Shown here: positions 8,925-18,490 of the stretch, piece after piece | Numbering within the stretch: position 1 is the stretch's first letter | Layout of the letters: every line of letters starts with the position of its first letter | Source of the DNA: Bacteroidota bacterium | Lineage (GTDB): Bacteria > Bacteroidota > Bacteroidia > Sphingobacteriales > Sphingobacteriaceae | Reading direction: 5' to 3' | Length of the DNA: 64,000 bases | Assembly (NCBI GenBank): GCA_023427985.1 | Contig: JAEYZM010000008.1 | Span: 1-64,000 of the forward strand | Made by a program: the position numbers and the translations under genes | The notes under the pieces: model-generated | Told to the model about the DNA's origin: nothing | Databases searched by the model: none | What the model saw: only the letters and a program-made list of their open reading frames with translations

Positions 8925-10094
8925 TTAATTATTCATAGCTAAACGAGCTTCATCTGCTTTCATACGAGCAGTTTCTGCTTCTGTGATTTGTTTAGCTGTT
9001 TCTTCGTTATAATATGGAGCTTGTGTAGCTAACCATTGCTTGTATTCTGCATCTTCCACTACTACAATTTTTACTTGCATATTGTAATGTGCCGAACCAC
9101 AAATTTTTGCACACAATAAGATGTAATCAAATTTTGGATCGTTGGTATTCTCACGCATTTTAGCTGTAGTAATTGTTGGAGTAAACCAAAACGTAGTCGG
9201 CATACCCGGTACACAGTTCATTTGCGCTCTAAAGTGAGGCATATATGCTGAGTGAATTACATCTTTAGCACCAAAATTAAATTTTACTGGCTTACCAACT
9301 GGCAAGTAGATTTCTCTTGTGAAGTAATCATCTTTCGCAGCAGCATCGTTAAAGTTAACACCAGTTTCATTCACATCATTTACTAATTTGAATGTCTTAG
9401 TACCTAACTTGCCATCCTTACCTGGATAACGCACTATCCATCCGAATTGCTTAGCCGTAACATCTAAGGTTAATGCTTCTTGTGGTGCTGGTTTAGTAAT
9501 GTTTGTCCAAGTTTTCCAACCAGAGAATACTAAAATTGCTAATACTATTGCTGGTATTACTGTCCAATAAACCTCTAATTTATCGTTATGCGCGTAGAAG
9601 AATGCTTTTCTCTCTCCAGTACCTTTATATCTATAAGAGAATAAAAACAATGCAATATGTGTCAACACAAACACAATACCTGTAATGATTAAGGTGATGT
9701 TAAATAAATTATCTGTTAATACACCGTGTTCAGATGCCGACTCAGGTAATAATTGACGACCATGAGTGTTGAACTCCCAAGCAACTGCAGCAAAGAATCC
9801 AATTCCAAATAAAACAAACAAAAACCCATTAATGCGATTCCATTTAATTCTAACTGGCTTGTTATTTAATTCCTGAGTAAGCTCTAACGCTTTAACAGTT
9901 TTGTTGATGACTGCAAAAATTAAAACAGCAGCAACTAATAATAATGTGTAAAACCAAAAATCGATACTTAAAGGTTGAGGCTCACCTGTAGCAGCATCTT
10001 GTGCAAATGCTGTAGCACTTAGAGCATTGATTGCTACAAATGCAGCTGTAGTTTTAAACATCGATTTCATTTTTGTGAATATAGAGTAGTTCAT
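8925..10094 (-). CDS. ctaC: Cytochrome c oxidase subunit II with CuA site
   Basis: A 389-residue protein. An apparent signal peptide (ending SATAFAQ near residue 31) is followed by three hydrophobic stretches and the cupredoxin domain. The CuA ligands appear as DVIHSAYMPHFRAQ and CAKICGSAHYNM near residues 275-345, and the aromatic electron-entry motif is in the KQFGWIVRYPG region. No CxxCH is present, so it is not fused to cytochrome c. It lies between ActF and subunit I. It accepts electrons from a c-type heme, presumably ActA or ActE of the neighbouring complex. Confidence 0.94.
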   Translation of the reverse strand: MNYSIFTKMKSMFKTTAAFVAINALSATAFAQDAATGEPQPLSIDFWFYTLLLVAAVLIFAVINKTVKALELTQELNNKPVRIKWNRINGFLFVLFGIGFFAAVAWEFNTHGRQLLPESASEHGVLTDNLFNITLIITGIVFVLTHIALFLFSYRYKGTGERKAFFYAHNDKLEVYWTVIPAIVLAILVFSGWKTWTNITKPAPQEALTLDVTAKQFGWIVRYPGKDGKLGTKTFKLVNDVNETGVNFNDAAAKDDYFTREIYLPVGKPVKFNFGAKDVIHSAYMPHFRAQMNCVPGMPTTFWFTPTITTAKMRENTNDPKFDYILLCAKICGSAHYNMQVKIVVVEDAEYKQWLATQAPYYNEETAKQITEAETARMKADEARLAMNN

Positions 10095-10120
10095 AAATTA
10101 ATTTTCTATACGGTATATTA

Positions 10121-11329
10121 CTATATCTCGTGATGTAAACTTTCTTCTAAGAACGGATGATTTTTAGGTACCAATGCTGCTTTGCTTAACGCATTTAACA
10201 TTAACCACATAAATAATCCAACAAAACCTGCAGTTGTACCAAACTCAATGATTCCAAATCCAAAATGAGTTTCTACAGTTCCAGGCATAATCATCATATA
10301 ATAATCTAACCAGTGTCCAACTAAAATAATTATCGTAACAATTTTCATTGTCTTGAAATTACGCTTTGCATCACGTGTCATTAAGATTAATATTGGTGCA
10401 ACAAAATTGATAATGATGTTTAACCAGAAATAGGTTAAATATCCATTATCCCATCTCTTTCTAAAGTATATGGTTTCCTCTGGCATGTTTGCGTAATAAA
10501 TCAATAAGAATTGTGCAAACCAAACATAGGTCCAGAAAATAGAGAAAGCAAAAATAAACTTACCTAGATCGTGTAAATGAGAATCATTTACCCATTGGAA
10601 ATACCCTTTTTCTCTTAATAAAATTAAGGTTAATGCAATTGCAGATAAACCACTTACCCATAATGCAGCAAAGTTGTACCAAGCAAACATAGTTGAGAAC
10701 CAATGTGCTTCAAGTGACATGATTACGTCGAATGCAAATACAGCAGAAGTAAATCCGAAGATCACTAAAAAGATTGCAGAATATTTAATGCTTTTATCGT
10801 AGTTAACAATTCCTCCAATTTTATCTTCATTTAATGAGAACTTACGTAATACTCTCATGAAGATAATCCAGATACCTAAAAATCCAATTAAGCGAATCAT
10901 GAAAAACGGAACATTTAATAATGCCGATTTCCCAGCGATCAACTTATCGAACTTTGGAGAATTAGGATCTACCAACTCAGGGTCTGCCCAGTGATGGTAT
11001 AGATTGTGTGTTGATATTCCAGAAAATGCAACAATAATTAAAATGATTGCCGCCCATGGTAATACCGCACTAAATGCCGATGGAATTCTGATTAAAGAAG
11101 TTGCCCAACCTGCATTTGCAACGTATTGAACTGCCACAAAGAATAAGCCTGCTAAACATACACCTGTTAAATAGTAGCTATTCAAAAGTAAGTTTGCAAA
11201 GGTTCTTTCTGCGTGACCCGAAAAGAATCCGTAAGCAATTGACAATATACCTATTGCCAAAAGTATCATCGACCAGCGTTTTGCGCTTGCCGACATTTCG
11301 TATTTCTGATTTAAATCGTAGTTTGCCAT
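10121..11329 (-). CDS. actF: Alternative complex III subunit ActF (quinol-binding membrane subunit 2)
   Basis: A 402-residue polytopic membrane protein with about ten helices, belonging to the NrfD/PsrC-like quinol:cytochrome c oxidoreductase subunit 2 family. Blocks such as THNLYHHWADPE, IYYANMPEETIYFRKRW and GHWLDYYMMIMPG are conserved in ActF. ActF and ActC form the two four-helix bundles of alternative complex III, but quinol is thought to be oxidised in ActC. It lies 15 bases after ActE and 26 bases before oxidase subunit II. Confidence 0.92.
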   Translation of the reverse strand: MANYDLNQKYEMSASAKRWSMILLAIGILSIAYGFFSGHAERTFANLLLNSYYLTGVCLAGLFFVAVQYVANAGWATSLIRIPSAFSAVLPWAAIILIIVAFSGISTHNLYHHWADPELVDPNSPKFDKLIAGKSALLNVPFFMIRLIGFLGIWIIFMRVLRKFSLNEDKIGGIVNYDKSIKYSAIFLVIFGFTSAVFAFDVIMSLEAHWFSTMFAWYNFAALWVSGLSAIALTLILLREKGYFQWVNDSHLHDLGKFIFAFSIFWTYVWFAQFLLIYYANMPEETIYFRKRWDNGYLTYFWLNIIINFVAPILILMTRDAKRNFKTMKIVTIIILVGHWLDYYMMIMPGTVETHFGFGIIEFGTTAGFVGLFMWLMLNALSKAALVPKNHPFLEESLHHEI

Positions 11330-11344
11330 TATTCAGCTTTCTGA

Positions 11345-11932
11345 TTATTGTACATTCTTTAATTCTTGAACATAAAGAACAATTTTCCAACGTTCTTCTG
11401 GACTAATTTGTGAAGCATGCGCTCCCATCAAGTTAATACCATATGTAATGGTATGGTAAATTTTACCATCCGTTAAGTCTTTCATTGCACCACCACGTGA
11501 TGATGTACCTGTTGAGTACGATGGTGGAGGTGGGAATTTTCCTGCAGCTACAATTGAGCCATCTCCTTTTCCTGATGTGCCGTGGCAGTGTGAACAGAAA
11601 TTGGTATACAATCTCTTTCCTTCAGCTAAAGCTAAAGTATCTCCTGCAAATGGATTCACCAATTCAGCACTTGCTTTAGTGTAACCATCGATGTTGTTTT
11701 CATAATTAAATTTAGTCCAACCTTGTGGCACTGTTCCTGCAACTGGATATTGAGCTGTTTGACCGTTTTTAAATTGATCGTTTTTCTGATCAGGATTGTA
11801 TGCTAATGGATAATACATGTTCGGTGCATACTCATAACCTGGTTCTGATTTGCTATGATAACAAGACGATAATGAGCCAATCATCAAAGCACTTACAGCG
11901 AATGCGATTATCTTAATATTATTCTTCATCAT
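11345..11932 (-). CDS. actE: Alternative complex III monoheme cytochrome c lipoprotein ActE
   Basis: A 195-residue protein. A signal peptide ends in the lipobox-like LSSC (Cys at about residue 24), so it is probably lipid anchored in the periplasm. The single heme motif CSHCH is near residue 114. A distal methionine is likely in YGINLMGAHASQI. ActE is the terminal monoheme subunit of alternative complex III. Its reading frame starts inside the last 14 bases of actD, so the two are translationally coupled. A second ATG directly follows the first (MMKNN). Confidence 0.92.
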   Translation of the reverse strand: MMKNNIKIIAFAVSALMIGSLSSCYHSKSEPGYEYAPNMYYPLAYNPDQKNDQFKNGQTAQYPVAGTVPQGWTKFNYENNIDGYTKASAELVNPFAGDTLALAEGKRLYTNFCSHCHGTSGKGDGSIVAAGKFPPPPSYSTGTSSRGGAMKDLTDGKIYHTITYGINLMGAHASQISPEERWKIVLYVQELKNVQ

Positions 11933-12458
11933 AGCTAATGTATTTTCTTTCGTTATGTTTAATTTCTACAGCTCCAGCTTCTTTTAAAATTGCATCAACT
12001 GTATTAACATCATTTGTTTTTGCATCAATAGCAATTACGAATCTATCGTCAGTTGCTCTCAAATCCATTACACGTGGTGCTCTTCCTGGAAATAAATGAT
12101 TGGCATAAAAGAATGTAAACACCATACCAAATGCACAAAACAAAACCGTTAATTCGAACATTACTGGAATGAAGTCAGGGAAAGCAAATGCTGGTTTACC
12201 ACCGATGTTCATTGGCCAATCTTGCACCAACATATAATAGATCATGGTGAATGCTGTGATTGTTCCTGTAATACCAAATAAGAACGCAGCAATTGGTAAT
12301 CGTGAACGCTTTATTCCTAATTTATTCTCAATTCCGTGAATTGGAAATGGAGTGAACACATCGTAAATTTTTACGTTGCTCTTTTGTAATTTATCGATCC
12401 CATGCATTAACACTTCCGGATCGTCAAAATGACCTAAAATATATTTAATGTTACTCAT
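11919..12458 (-). CDS. actD: Alternative complex III subunit ActD (DUF3341)
   Basis: A 179-residue DUF3341 protein. A soluble N-terminal part starts with [16 protein letters not shown] and contains [11 protein letters not shown]. Two membrane helices follow (about residues 57-80 and 98-120), then a soluble C-terminal part beginning [13 protein letters not shown]. ActD is the cytoplasm-facing accessory membrane subunit. It overlaps actC by eight bases and actE by 14 bases. The order ActA-B-C-D-E-F is complete and standard in this window. Confidence 0.93.
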   Translation of the reverse strand: MSNIKYILGHFDDPEVLMHGIDKLQKSNVKIYDVFTPFPIHGIENKLGIKRSRLPIAAFLFGITGTITAFTMIYYMLVQDWPMNIGGKPAFAFPDFIPVMFELTVLFCAFGMVFTFFYANHLFPGRAPRVMDLRATDDRFVIAIDAKTNDVNTVDAILKEAGAVEIKHNERKYISYDEE

Positions 12459-13920
12459 CTTTCTTTTCGTTCTTGATGGTTGCAGTTGTAGCGATAACTA
12501 AATTTCCTTCGTAACCTTGAGGTACATGTGCATGACCTTCTTTGATTAATTTACGTTTCGATTGCTCACTAGATCCTTTCAACAATAATTTCACCTCTGC
12601 CATTGCAATTGCAGGGAAAACTCTGATGAACAATAAGAATAAAGTGAAGAATAAACCTAATGAACCAATGAAGATTGCTACGTCTACCCATGTTGGATAG
12701 AACATTGCCCAGCTCGATGGTAAGTAATCTCTGTGTAATGAAGTTACAATGATTACAAAACGCTCGAACCACATACCAATATTTACGAAGATTGATAATA
12801 TCCAAGAAGCAGTAATGCTCGTTCTAATTTTCTTGAACCAGAAAAGTTGTGGTGAAATTACGTTACATGTAATCATCGACCAATATGCCCACCAGTATGG
12901 TCCAGTTGCTCTGTTGATGAAAGCGTATTGTTCGTATTCAACTCCTGAATACCATGCTATGAAAAATTCAGTTCCATATGCAACACCTACGATTGATCCA
13001 GTTAAGATGATGATTTTATTCATCGACTCAATATGAGCCATCGTAATGTAGTTTTCAAAATTCAATACTTTTCTTGCAATCAACAATAACGTTTGTACCA
13101 TCGCAAATCCTGAGAAGATTGCTCCCGCAACGAAATATGGAGGGAAGATTGTTGTGTGCCATCCTGGAATTACCGATGTAGCAAAGTCAAAGGATACGAT
13201 TGTGTGAACCGATAATACTAGCGGTGTAGAAACACCTGCAAGAATTAACGATACCGATTCAAATCGTTGCCAAGATTTTACAGAACCGTTCCATCCGAAT
13301 GATAAGATAGAATAAATTCTTCTTCTTACTCCTTTAGCTCTATCGCGAATTGTTGCAAAGTCCGGCAACAAACCTGTGTACCAAAATACTAATGAAACTG
13401 AGAAATAGGTAGAGATCGCAAATACGTCCCAAACCAAGGGTGAGTTAAAGTTTACCCATAAAGAACCGAATTGGTTTGGTAATGGTAAAGGCCAGTATGC
13501 TAACCAAGGGCGACCCATGTGAGCTACGATGAATGACGCTGCGCAAATTACGGCGAAGATCGTCATCGCTTCTGCTGAACGGTTGATTGAGTTTCTCCAG
13601 TTCTGACGGAAAAGTAAAAGGATTGCAGAAATCAACGTTCCAGCGTGACCAATACCTACCCACCATACGAAGTTGGTGATATCCCAAGCCCAACCAACGG
13701 TCTTGTTCAATCCCCATGCTCCAATACCCGTCCAAAATGTGTAACCTACTGCAATTAACCATAAGATTAATCCTAGTACTGCTACTGTGAAGCCCATCCA
13801 CCAAGCTTTGCTTGGCATTCTCTCTACTGGTGCGCAAACATCTTCTGTAATTTGATTATACGTGATGTTTTGCCCAGTGATTAAAGGCTCTCTTATAATT
13901 GATTCGTGATGTGATGACAT
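12451..13920 (-). CDS. actC: Alternative complex III subunit ActC (NrfD/PsrC-like quinol oxidase)
   Basis: A 489-residue polytopic protein with about ten helices. Family features include [17 protein letters not shown] near the N-terminus, [33 protein letters not shown] and [20 protein letters not shown]. ActC is the quinol-oxidising subunit that contacts the iron-sulfur protein ActB. It starts 25 bases after actB. The C-terminal tail after the last helix is about 50 residues and ends in a lysine/glutamate-rich stretch. Confidence 0.94.
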   Translation of the reverse strand: MSSHHESIIREPLITGQNITYNQITEDVCAPVERMPSKAWWMGFTVAVLGLILWLIAVGYTFWTGIGAWGLNKTVGWAWDITNFVWWVGIGHAGTLISAILLLFRQNWRNSINRSAEAMTIFAVICAASFIVAHMGRPWLAYWPLPLPNQFGSLWVNFNSPLVWDVFAISTYFSVSLVFWYTGLLPDFATIRDRAKGVRRRIYSILSFGWNGSVKSWQRFESVSLILAGVSTPLVLSVHTIVSFDFATSVIPGWHTTIFPPYFVAGAIFSGFAMVQTLLLIARKVLNFENYITMAHIESMNKIIILTGSIVGVAYGTEFFIAWYSGVEYEQYAFINRATGPYWWAYWSMITCNVISPQLFWFKKIRTSITASWILSIFVNIGMWFERFVIIVTSLHRDYLPSSWAMFYPTWVDVAIFIGSLGLFFTLFLLFIRVFPAIAMAEVKLLLKGSSEQSKRKLIKEGHAHVPQGYEGNLVIATTATIKNEKKDE

Positions 13921-13945
13921 ACGATTTAGTATTTATTCTTTTAAA

Positions 13946-16900
13946 TTATGCTTCAATTGTATTTCTAACTTTCATCATGTAACCGATACCTGGTTTCACG
14001 TTAATTTCTTCTAATACGAAGTATGTTCTGTCGCTTTCAATCAACTTAGCAACTTCTGAATTAGGATCATTAACATCACCAAACACGATTGCATTTGCTG
14101 GACATCCTTGCTGACAAGCAACTTTAACATCGCCGTCTTTCAATGGACGTTTTTCGATTTTCGCTTCTAATTTACCCGCTTGAATTCTTTGCGCACAGAA
14201 TGAACATTTTTCCATAACCCCTCTTGAACGAGTTGTTACATCTGGATTTAACGCTAAATATGCTGCATCGTCCTGCAAGTAATTTGTGAAACGATCGTCG
14301 TTCCAATAGTTGAACCAGTTAAAGCGACGTACTTTGTACGGACAGTTGTTCGCGCAGTAACGTGTTCCAACACAACGGTTATATGCCATTTGGTTCAAGC
14401 CTTCTGAAGAGTGCATTGTTGCTAATACCGGACATACAGTTTCGCATGGTGCGTGATCGCAATGCTGACATAACATCGGTTGATGAACAACTTTTACATT
14501 CTCAAAATTCTCAACGTTTTTGTATTCTTTCTCTTTAGTAATATCGGTACCATCATTCGCTTCATAAGTATAATATCTATCGATACGTAACCAATGCATT
14601 TCTCTTCTTCTGCGAACTTCATCTCTACCAACTACCGGAATATTATTCTCAGCATTACATGCAATCACACATGCTCCACAACCTGTACAAGAGTTTAGGT
14701 CGATGGCCATTGCCCAATGATGTCCTGCCGATTTGTAATCTGGCCATAACTCCGATGCAATGATGTGTTTATGTTCTTTACCATGACCTTTTGCATATTC
14801 TGCAAATGTTCCTTCTTGAATGATATCTCTACCTTCGATAGTATGGTGTGTTTGAGTTTGTGCTAATTCGTAACTTTCGTCTACTGCAGTTACTTCTACT
14901 GTCGTATTGAAATATTGGAATGTACCATTAATTGTAGAAACAAATGGATATGCATTTTGACCTACATTGTTACCTGCTTTACCCACATTCGTTCTACCAA
15001 AGCCAATTGCAACTGCAACTGTACCCATAGCTTGACCTGGTTGCATTAAAACTGGCAACTTGATTGATACATTGCCCGATTTTAACTCAGCCATACCATT
15101 TGTTTTCAAGCCTAATTCTTCTGCATACTTAGGATTTACTGCTAAGTAATTGTCCCATGTAACTTTAGAAACTGGATCTGGTAATTCTAATAACCATGGG
15201 TTATTACTATTTGATCCATCTCTTAATCCTACAGATTCATAAATTACTAATTCAGTTTTACCTGCAGATTTTGAAGCTGCAATGATTGTGGCTGCAACTG
15301 CGTTAATGTCTTTATTGAATGCATACGATTGACTCGCTACTGCACCTGTACTTACATAACCTTTTTGCAATGCGTTTTCCCAGAATGCAGAGAAACCAGA
15401 GAATCCACCTGCCGATGGATAAATATTTTTCTCCCAGTAATTTCTAATGTATGTGAAATAATCAGCATTTAAGTCGGCCCACGTTAATAATGATGCTTGA
15501 GCTGCTCTTACATTATAAACTGGTGAAATAGTTGGTTGAACTACCGAGTACGATCCTCTTTTTACTGAAACATCGTCCCATGATTCTAAATAATGTGTAG
15601 TTGGAGCTACAGCATCACATAATATTGCGGTTTCATCTGCTCTATCTGCAAATGAAATTTTTGATTTTACTTTCTTTAACGCTTCTTTAAATTCTGCTTG
15701 TTTCGCGAAGTTGTATGCTGGATTTGCGTTGTAGAAAATTACAACTTCTACTTTTCCTGCATTCATTTCGTTTAACAAGTCTAACAACTCAGCATCGTTA
15801 CCTTGTTTTTGATTCGATGAATTGTCTAGGTCGATGGTAGCACCATAATTACCTAACAACGCATTGATAGCGTTTACTGCCACTTGAACTGAAACATCGT
15901 TCGAGCCACAAACAACTAATGACTTACCTTTAGCAGCCCATAATTCATTTGCAGTTTCATTAATGATTTTTTCAAAAGGAACAGCAACTCCTGAAACCGT
16001 TGCAGCACCTGCTTTTGAAGCAATTGCATTATACAATGCTAATACCGCTAAACCTTGTTGTGAAGGTTTGTGAGTATAACGTGCATCGGCATTCGTACCT
16101 GTTATACTTAATGTTGTTTCAAATTGAATATGACGCGACATCTTTTTGTTACTTAAGCTCGCGTGATTTCTATTTGATGAATACTGACGTGTGTATTCAA
16201 TTGGTGAAATCCAAGTTCCTAAGAAATCGGCACCAAAACTTACAATCACATCTGCATTTGCAAAATTGTACGAAGGAATAACTGCTTTACCAAAACTATT
16301 GTTGTTCGCATTGATGATACCTGAATAAGATGATGCATCAAATGTGATGTGTTTTGTGTTCGGATATTTTGCTGCGAAATCTGCTACAACAGATTTTGTA
16401 GATGGACTCATAATTGTATTAGAAACAATTCTGATGTTACCACCTTTTGCAACTGCTTCTGCTAATGCAGTTTTTGCATATTTATCAATCGCTTCCCATG
16501 TGCTTTCAGAACCTGAAAGAATTGGGTTTTTCAAACGTGATGAATCGTATAAATCTAATACCGATGCTTGAGTACTTGCATCAGTTCCACCTTTTGTAAA
16601 TGGATCGTTTGGATTACCTTCTATTTTAATTGGTCTTCCTTCACGAGTTTTAACCAATACACTTACACCGTTATAGTTAGAAGTGTAATAGTTTGGAATA
16701 CCTGGTGTAATTTCTTCAGGCTTTATCAAATAAGGAATTGCCTTACGAACAGGTGCTTCATTACATGCAGCTAACGCCACTGCACTCATTCCAAAACCTA
16801 AAGCTTTTAAGAAATCTCTACGTGGTGTAGGATTATTTACTTTCGAATCGGATAATAATTCTTCAATTGGAAGTTCTTCTGCAAATTCGTTATGCTTATG

Positions 16901-16969
16901 CTTTACGAATTCCGGAGTTTCGTTTAACTCTTCTAATCCTTTCCAATATTTCTTTGTGTTATTTTCCAT
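13946..16969 (-). CDS. actB: Alternative complex III iron-sulfur subunit ActB (molybdopterin-oxidoreductase-like)
   Basis: A 1007-residue fusion of a molybdopterin-oxidoreductase-like domain (about residues 75-690) and a ferredoxin-like domain (about 745-1000). A twin-arginine-like signal lies unusually far in (PRRDFLKALGFG, Arg50-Arg51), the arrangement called TAT-variant-translocated, and is followed by ALAAC at Cys69, which could be lipidated. The C-terminal cysteine clusters include CTGCGACVIAC, CQHCDHAPCETVC, CANNCPYKVRRF and CQQGCP. These bind three [4Fe-4S] and one [3Fe-4S] cluster in characterised relatives. No molybdenum cofactor is expected in this family. Confidence 0.95.
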   Translation of the reverse strand: MENNTKKYWKGLEELNETPEFVKHKHNEFAEELPIEELLSDSKVNNPTPRRDFLKALGFGMSAVALAACNEAPVRKAIPYLIKPEEITPGIPNYYTSNYNGVSVLVKTREGRPIKIEGNPNDPFTKGGTDASTQASVLDLYDSSRLKNPILSGSESTWEAIDKYAKTALAEAVAKGGNIRIVSNTIMSPSTKSVVADFAAKYPNTKHITFDASSYSGIINANNNSFGKAVIPSYNFANADVIVSFGADFLGTWISPIEYTRQYSSNRNHASLSNKKMSRHIQFETTLSITGTNADARYTHKPSQQGLAVLALYNAIASKAGAATVSGVAVPFEKIINETANELWAAKGKSLVVCGSNDVSVQVAVNAINALLGNYGATIDLDNSSNQKQGNDAELLDLLNEMNAGKVEVVIFYNANPAYNFAKQAEFKEALKKVKSKISFADRADETAILCDAVAPTTHYLESWDDVSVKRGSYSVVQPTISPVYNVRAAQASLLTWADLNADYFTYIRNYWEKNIYPSAGGFSGFSAFWENALQKGYVSTGAVASQSYAFNKDINAVAATIIAASKSAGKTELVIYESVGLRDGSNSNNPWLLELPDPVSKVTWDNYLAVNPKYAEELGLKTNGMAELKSGNVSIKLPVLMQPGQAMGTVAVAIGFGRTNVGKAGNNVGQNAYPFVSTINGTFQYFNTTVEVTAVDESYELAQTQTHHTIEGRDIIQEGTFAEYAKGHGKEHKHIIASELWPDYKSAGHHWAMAIDLNSCTGCGACVIACNAENNIPVVGRDEVRRRREMHWLRIDRYYTYEANDGTDITKEKEYKNVENFENVKVVHQPMLCQHCDHAPCETVCPVLATMHSSEGLNQMAYNRCVGTRYCANNCPYKVRRFNWFNYWNDDRFTNYLQDDAAYLALNPDVTTRSRGVMEKCSFCAQRIQAGKLEAKIEKRPLKDGDVKVACQQGCPANAIVFGDVNDPNSEVAKLIESDRTYFVLEEINVKPGIGYMMKVRNTIEA

Positions 16970-17004
16970 TTTATATATGGTATCGAATTAAATCAACAAT
17001 AATA

Positions 17005-18285
17005 TTAATAGTGACACTTAACGCATTCTAAACCGCCTAACATTGCAGCAGTAACTTTTTTACCTTGCTTAATCTCTTCGTGTGCTGCCAATACTTTATC
17101 GTAATATGCATTCCCTTTAGAGTTAACTTCTGTCTCGCGGTGACAGTTGATACACCATCCCATAGTTAATGGAGAATATTGGTATACTTCTGGCATTTTT
17201 TCAATAGGACCGTGACAAGTTTGACACTCAACACCTGCAACAGTTGTATGTTGACTGTGATTGAAATATGCAAAGTCAGGTAAATTGTGAATACGTACCC
17301 ATTCTACTGGTTTAGGATTGTTACCGTATGTACGTGTATCTGGATTGTAATCCAATGCTGTATAAATCTTTTTGATCTCTGGAGAAATTTCACCGTTGTA
17401 CTTCTCAGTTGCTTGCACATAATTATGACAGTTCATACAAACGTTTAATGAAGGGATACTTGCATTCTTAGATTTGTATGCACCAGAGTGACAGTACTGA
17501 CAATTGATTTGGTTGATACCAGCGTGTAGTTCGTGTGAAAACTTAATAGGTTGTGCTGGTTGATATCCTTGTTGAATACCAATGCTAGCCATCTGATTCC
17601 ATCCCCATACAGAGAAAACGATAAAGAATAAAGCACCACCGAAGAAAATTTTCTTCTTGTTCATCAACATCCATTTGAATGTCGATACTTTTTCTTTTAC
17701 CGCTTTAACTACAGCTTCAATTACTTCACCATTTTTAATTCTTACTAATCTTTCTAATGAACCAATTACTCTGTTCAAAACAAAAATTACAATTACTAAT
17801 ACTACTATTAATAGTATTAATCCACCAATGGTGTAGTTGTTAATTGAAGAACCATTTGCACTAGCTTCTGCCGTTGCACCTGCTGCTGCAGTTGGAGCCG
17901 CTGCTGGTTTGTTCGCTTCTTCTTTAATGTATGCCAATACATTCTCTACTTCTGCATCAGAAAGATTCTGATTTGGCATCACTGTTTGGTTGTACTTTTG
18001 ATAAAGCTCGTTAGCATATTTGTCACCGCCTTTGATAACTGCTTGCGAATTCAAGATGAACTTTTTCAAAGTTGCCTTGTCGGCCCAACGTTCTTCAATG
18101 CCTTTCAATGCAGGACCAATTACTTGGCGATTCACTGCGTGACACGCTGTACAATTTGCTTTGAAAATACTTTCACCTGCTGCAACGTCTTGTGCTTTTA
18201 CGTTCGTAAAGCCTAAAACTAAGCACATCAATAAGACGAATGAACGAAGGCTAAGCTTTTTTGTAATGGAGAAATGAAAACCCAT
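17005..18285 (-). CDS. actA: Alternative complex III multiheme subunit ActA fused to an N-terminal monoheme cytochrome c
   Basis: A 426-residue protein. Signal-peptide-like residues 14-32 precede a class I cytochrome c domain with CTACH (Cys45-His49) and MPNQNLSD as the probable methionine ligand. An Ala-rich linker and a membrane helix (about 152-172) follow, then a second helix (about 213-230) and a pentaheme domain with CQYCH, CMNCH, CQTCH, CINCH and CVKCH. That makes six heme motifs. ActA is normally described as pentaheme, so the extra domain may act as a tethered carrier to the oxidase. It is the first gene of the long operon. Confidence 0.93.
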   Translation of the reverse strand: MGFHFSITKKLSLRSFVLLMCLVLGFTNVKAQDVAAGESIFKANCTACHAVNRQVIGPALKGIEERWADKATLKKFILNSQAVIKGGDKYANELYQKYNQTVMPNQNLSDAEVENVLAYIKEEANKPAAAPTAAAGATAEASANGSSINNYTIGGLILLIVVLVIVIFVLNRVIGSLERLVRIKNGEVIEAVVKAVKEKVSTFKWMLMNKKKIFFGGALFFIVFSVWGWNQMASIGIQQGYQPAQPIKFSHELHAGINQINCQYCHSGAYKSKNASIPSLNVCMNCHNYVQATEKYNGEISPEIKKIYTALDYNPDTRTYGNNPKPVEWVRIHNLPDFAYFNHSQHTTVAGVECQTCHGPIEKMPEVYQYSPLTMGWCINCHRETEVNSKGNAYYDKVLAAHEEIKQGKKVTAAMLGGLECVKCHY

Positions 18286-18385
18286 ATTTGATGATAATTA
18301 ATCGCTTAAATTAATAACTCTTTGATTTACTTTTTATTAACCTAAGATGAATTCAAACATTAGTTTAAAAACACCTTTAGAAGGG

Positions 18386-18393
18386 CAAAAATA
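18386..18393 (-). promoter_or_regulatory. Promoter -7 box for the act-cox operon
   Basis: On the minus strand the bases read TATTTTTG, a perfect match to the Bacteroidota -7 consensus TAnnTTTG, followed by C. A TTG that could serve as the -33 element lies about 22 bases upstream in TTTTTGTCAGTG. The actA start codon is about 100 bases downstream. No other match is seen between actA and the preceding gene. It is therefore the likely promoter of the whole respiratory operon. Confidence 0.6.
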
Positions 18394-18437
18394 GAATATT
18401 ATTTCATTACACTGACAAAAATGTGACAATATAAATT

Positions 18438-18479
18438 ATTTTGAATGATTCTAAATAATGACTCAGAATCATTCAAAAT
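18438..18479 (-). terminator. Inverted repeat (15-bp arms) after the deoxyhypusine-synthase-like gene
   Basis: Bases 18438-18452 and 18465-18479 are perfect inverted complements with a 12-base loop. The arms read ATTTTGAATGATTCT and its complement, so the structure has A/T-rich ends like a bidirectional terminator. It lies 12 bases beyond the stop codon of the minus-strand gene at 18491 and about 45 bases upstream of the actA promoter box. It probably stops transcription from the upstream gene before the respiratory operon. Confidence 0.65.
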
Positions 18480-18490
18480 TTATCCTAAAA

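Noticed and set aside
16000..16281. Plus-strand open frame opposite actB
   Set aside because: It is a shadow of the actB frame without family features or signals.
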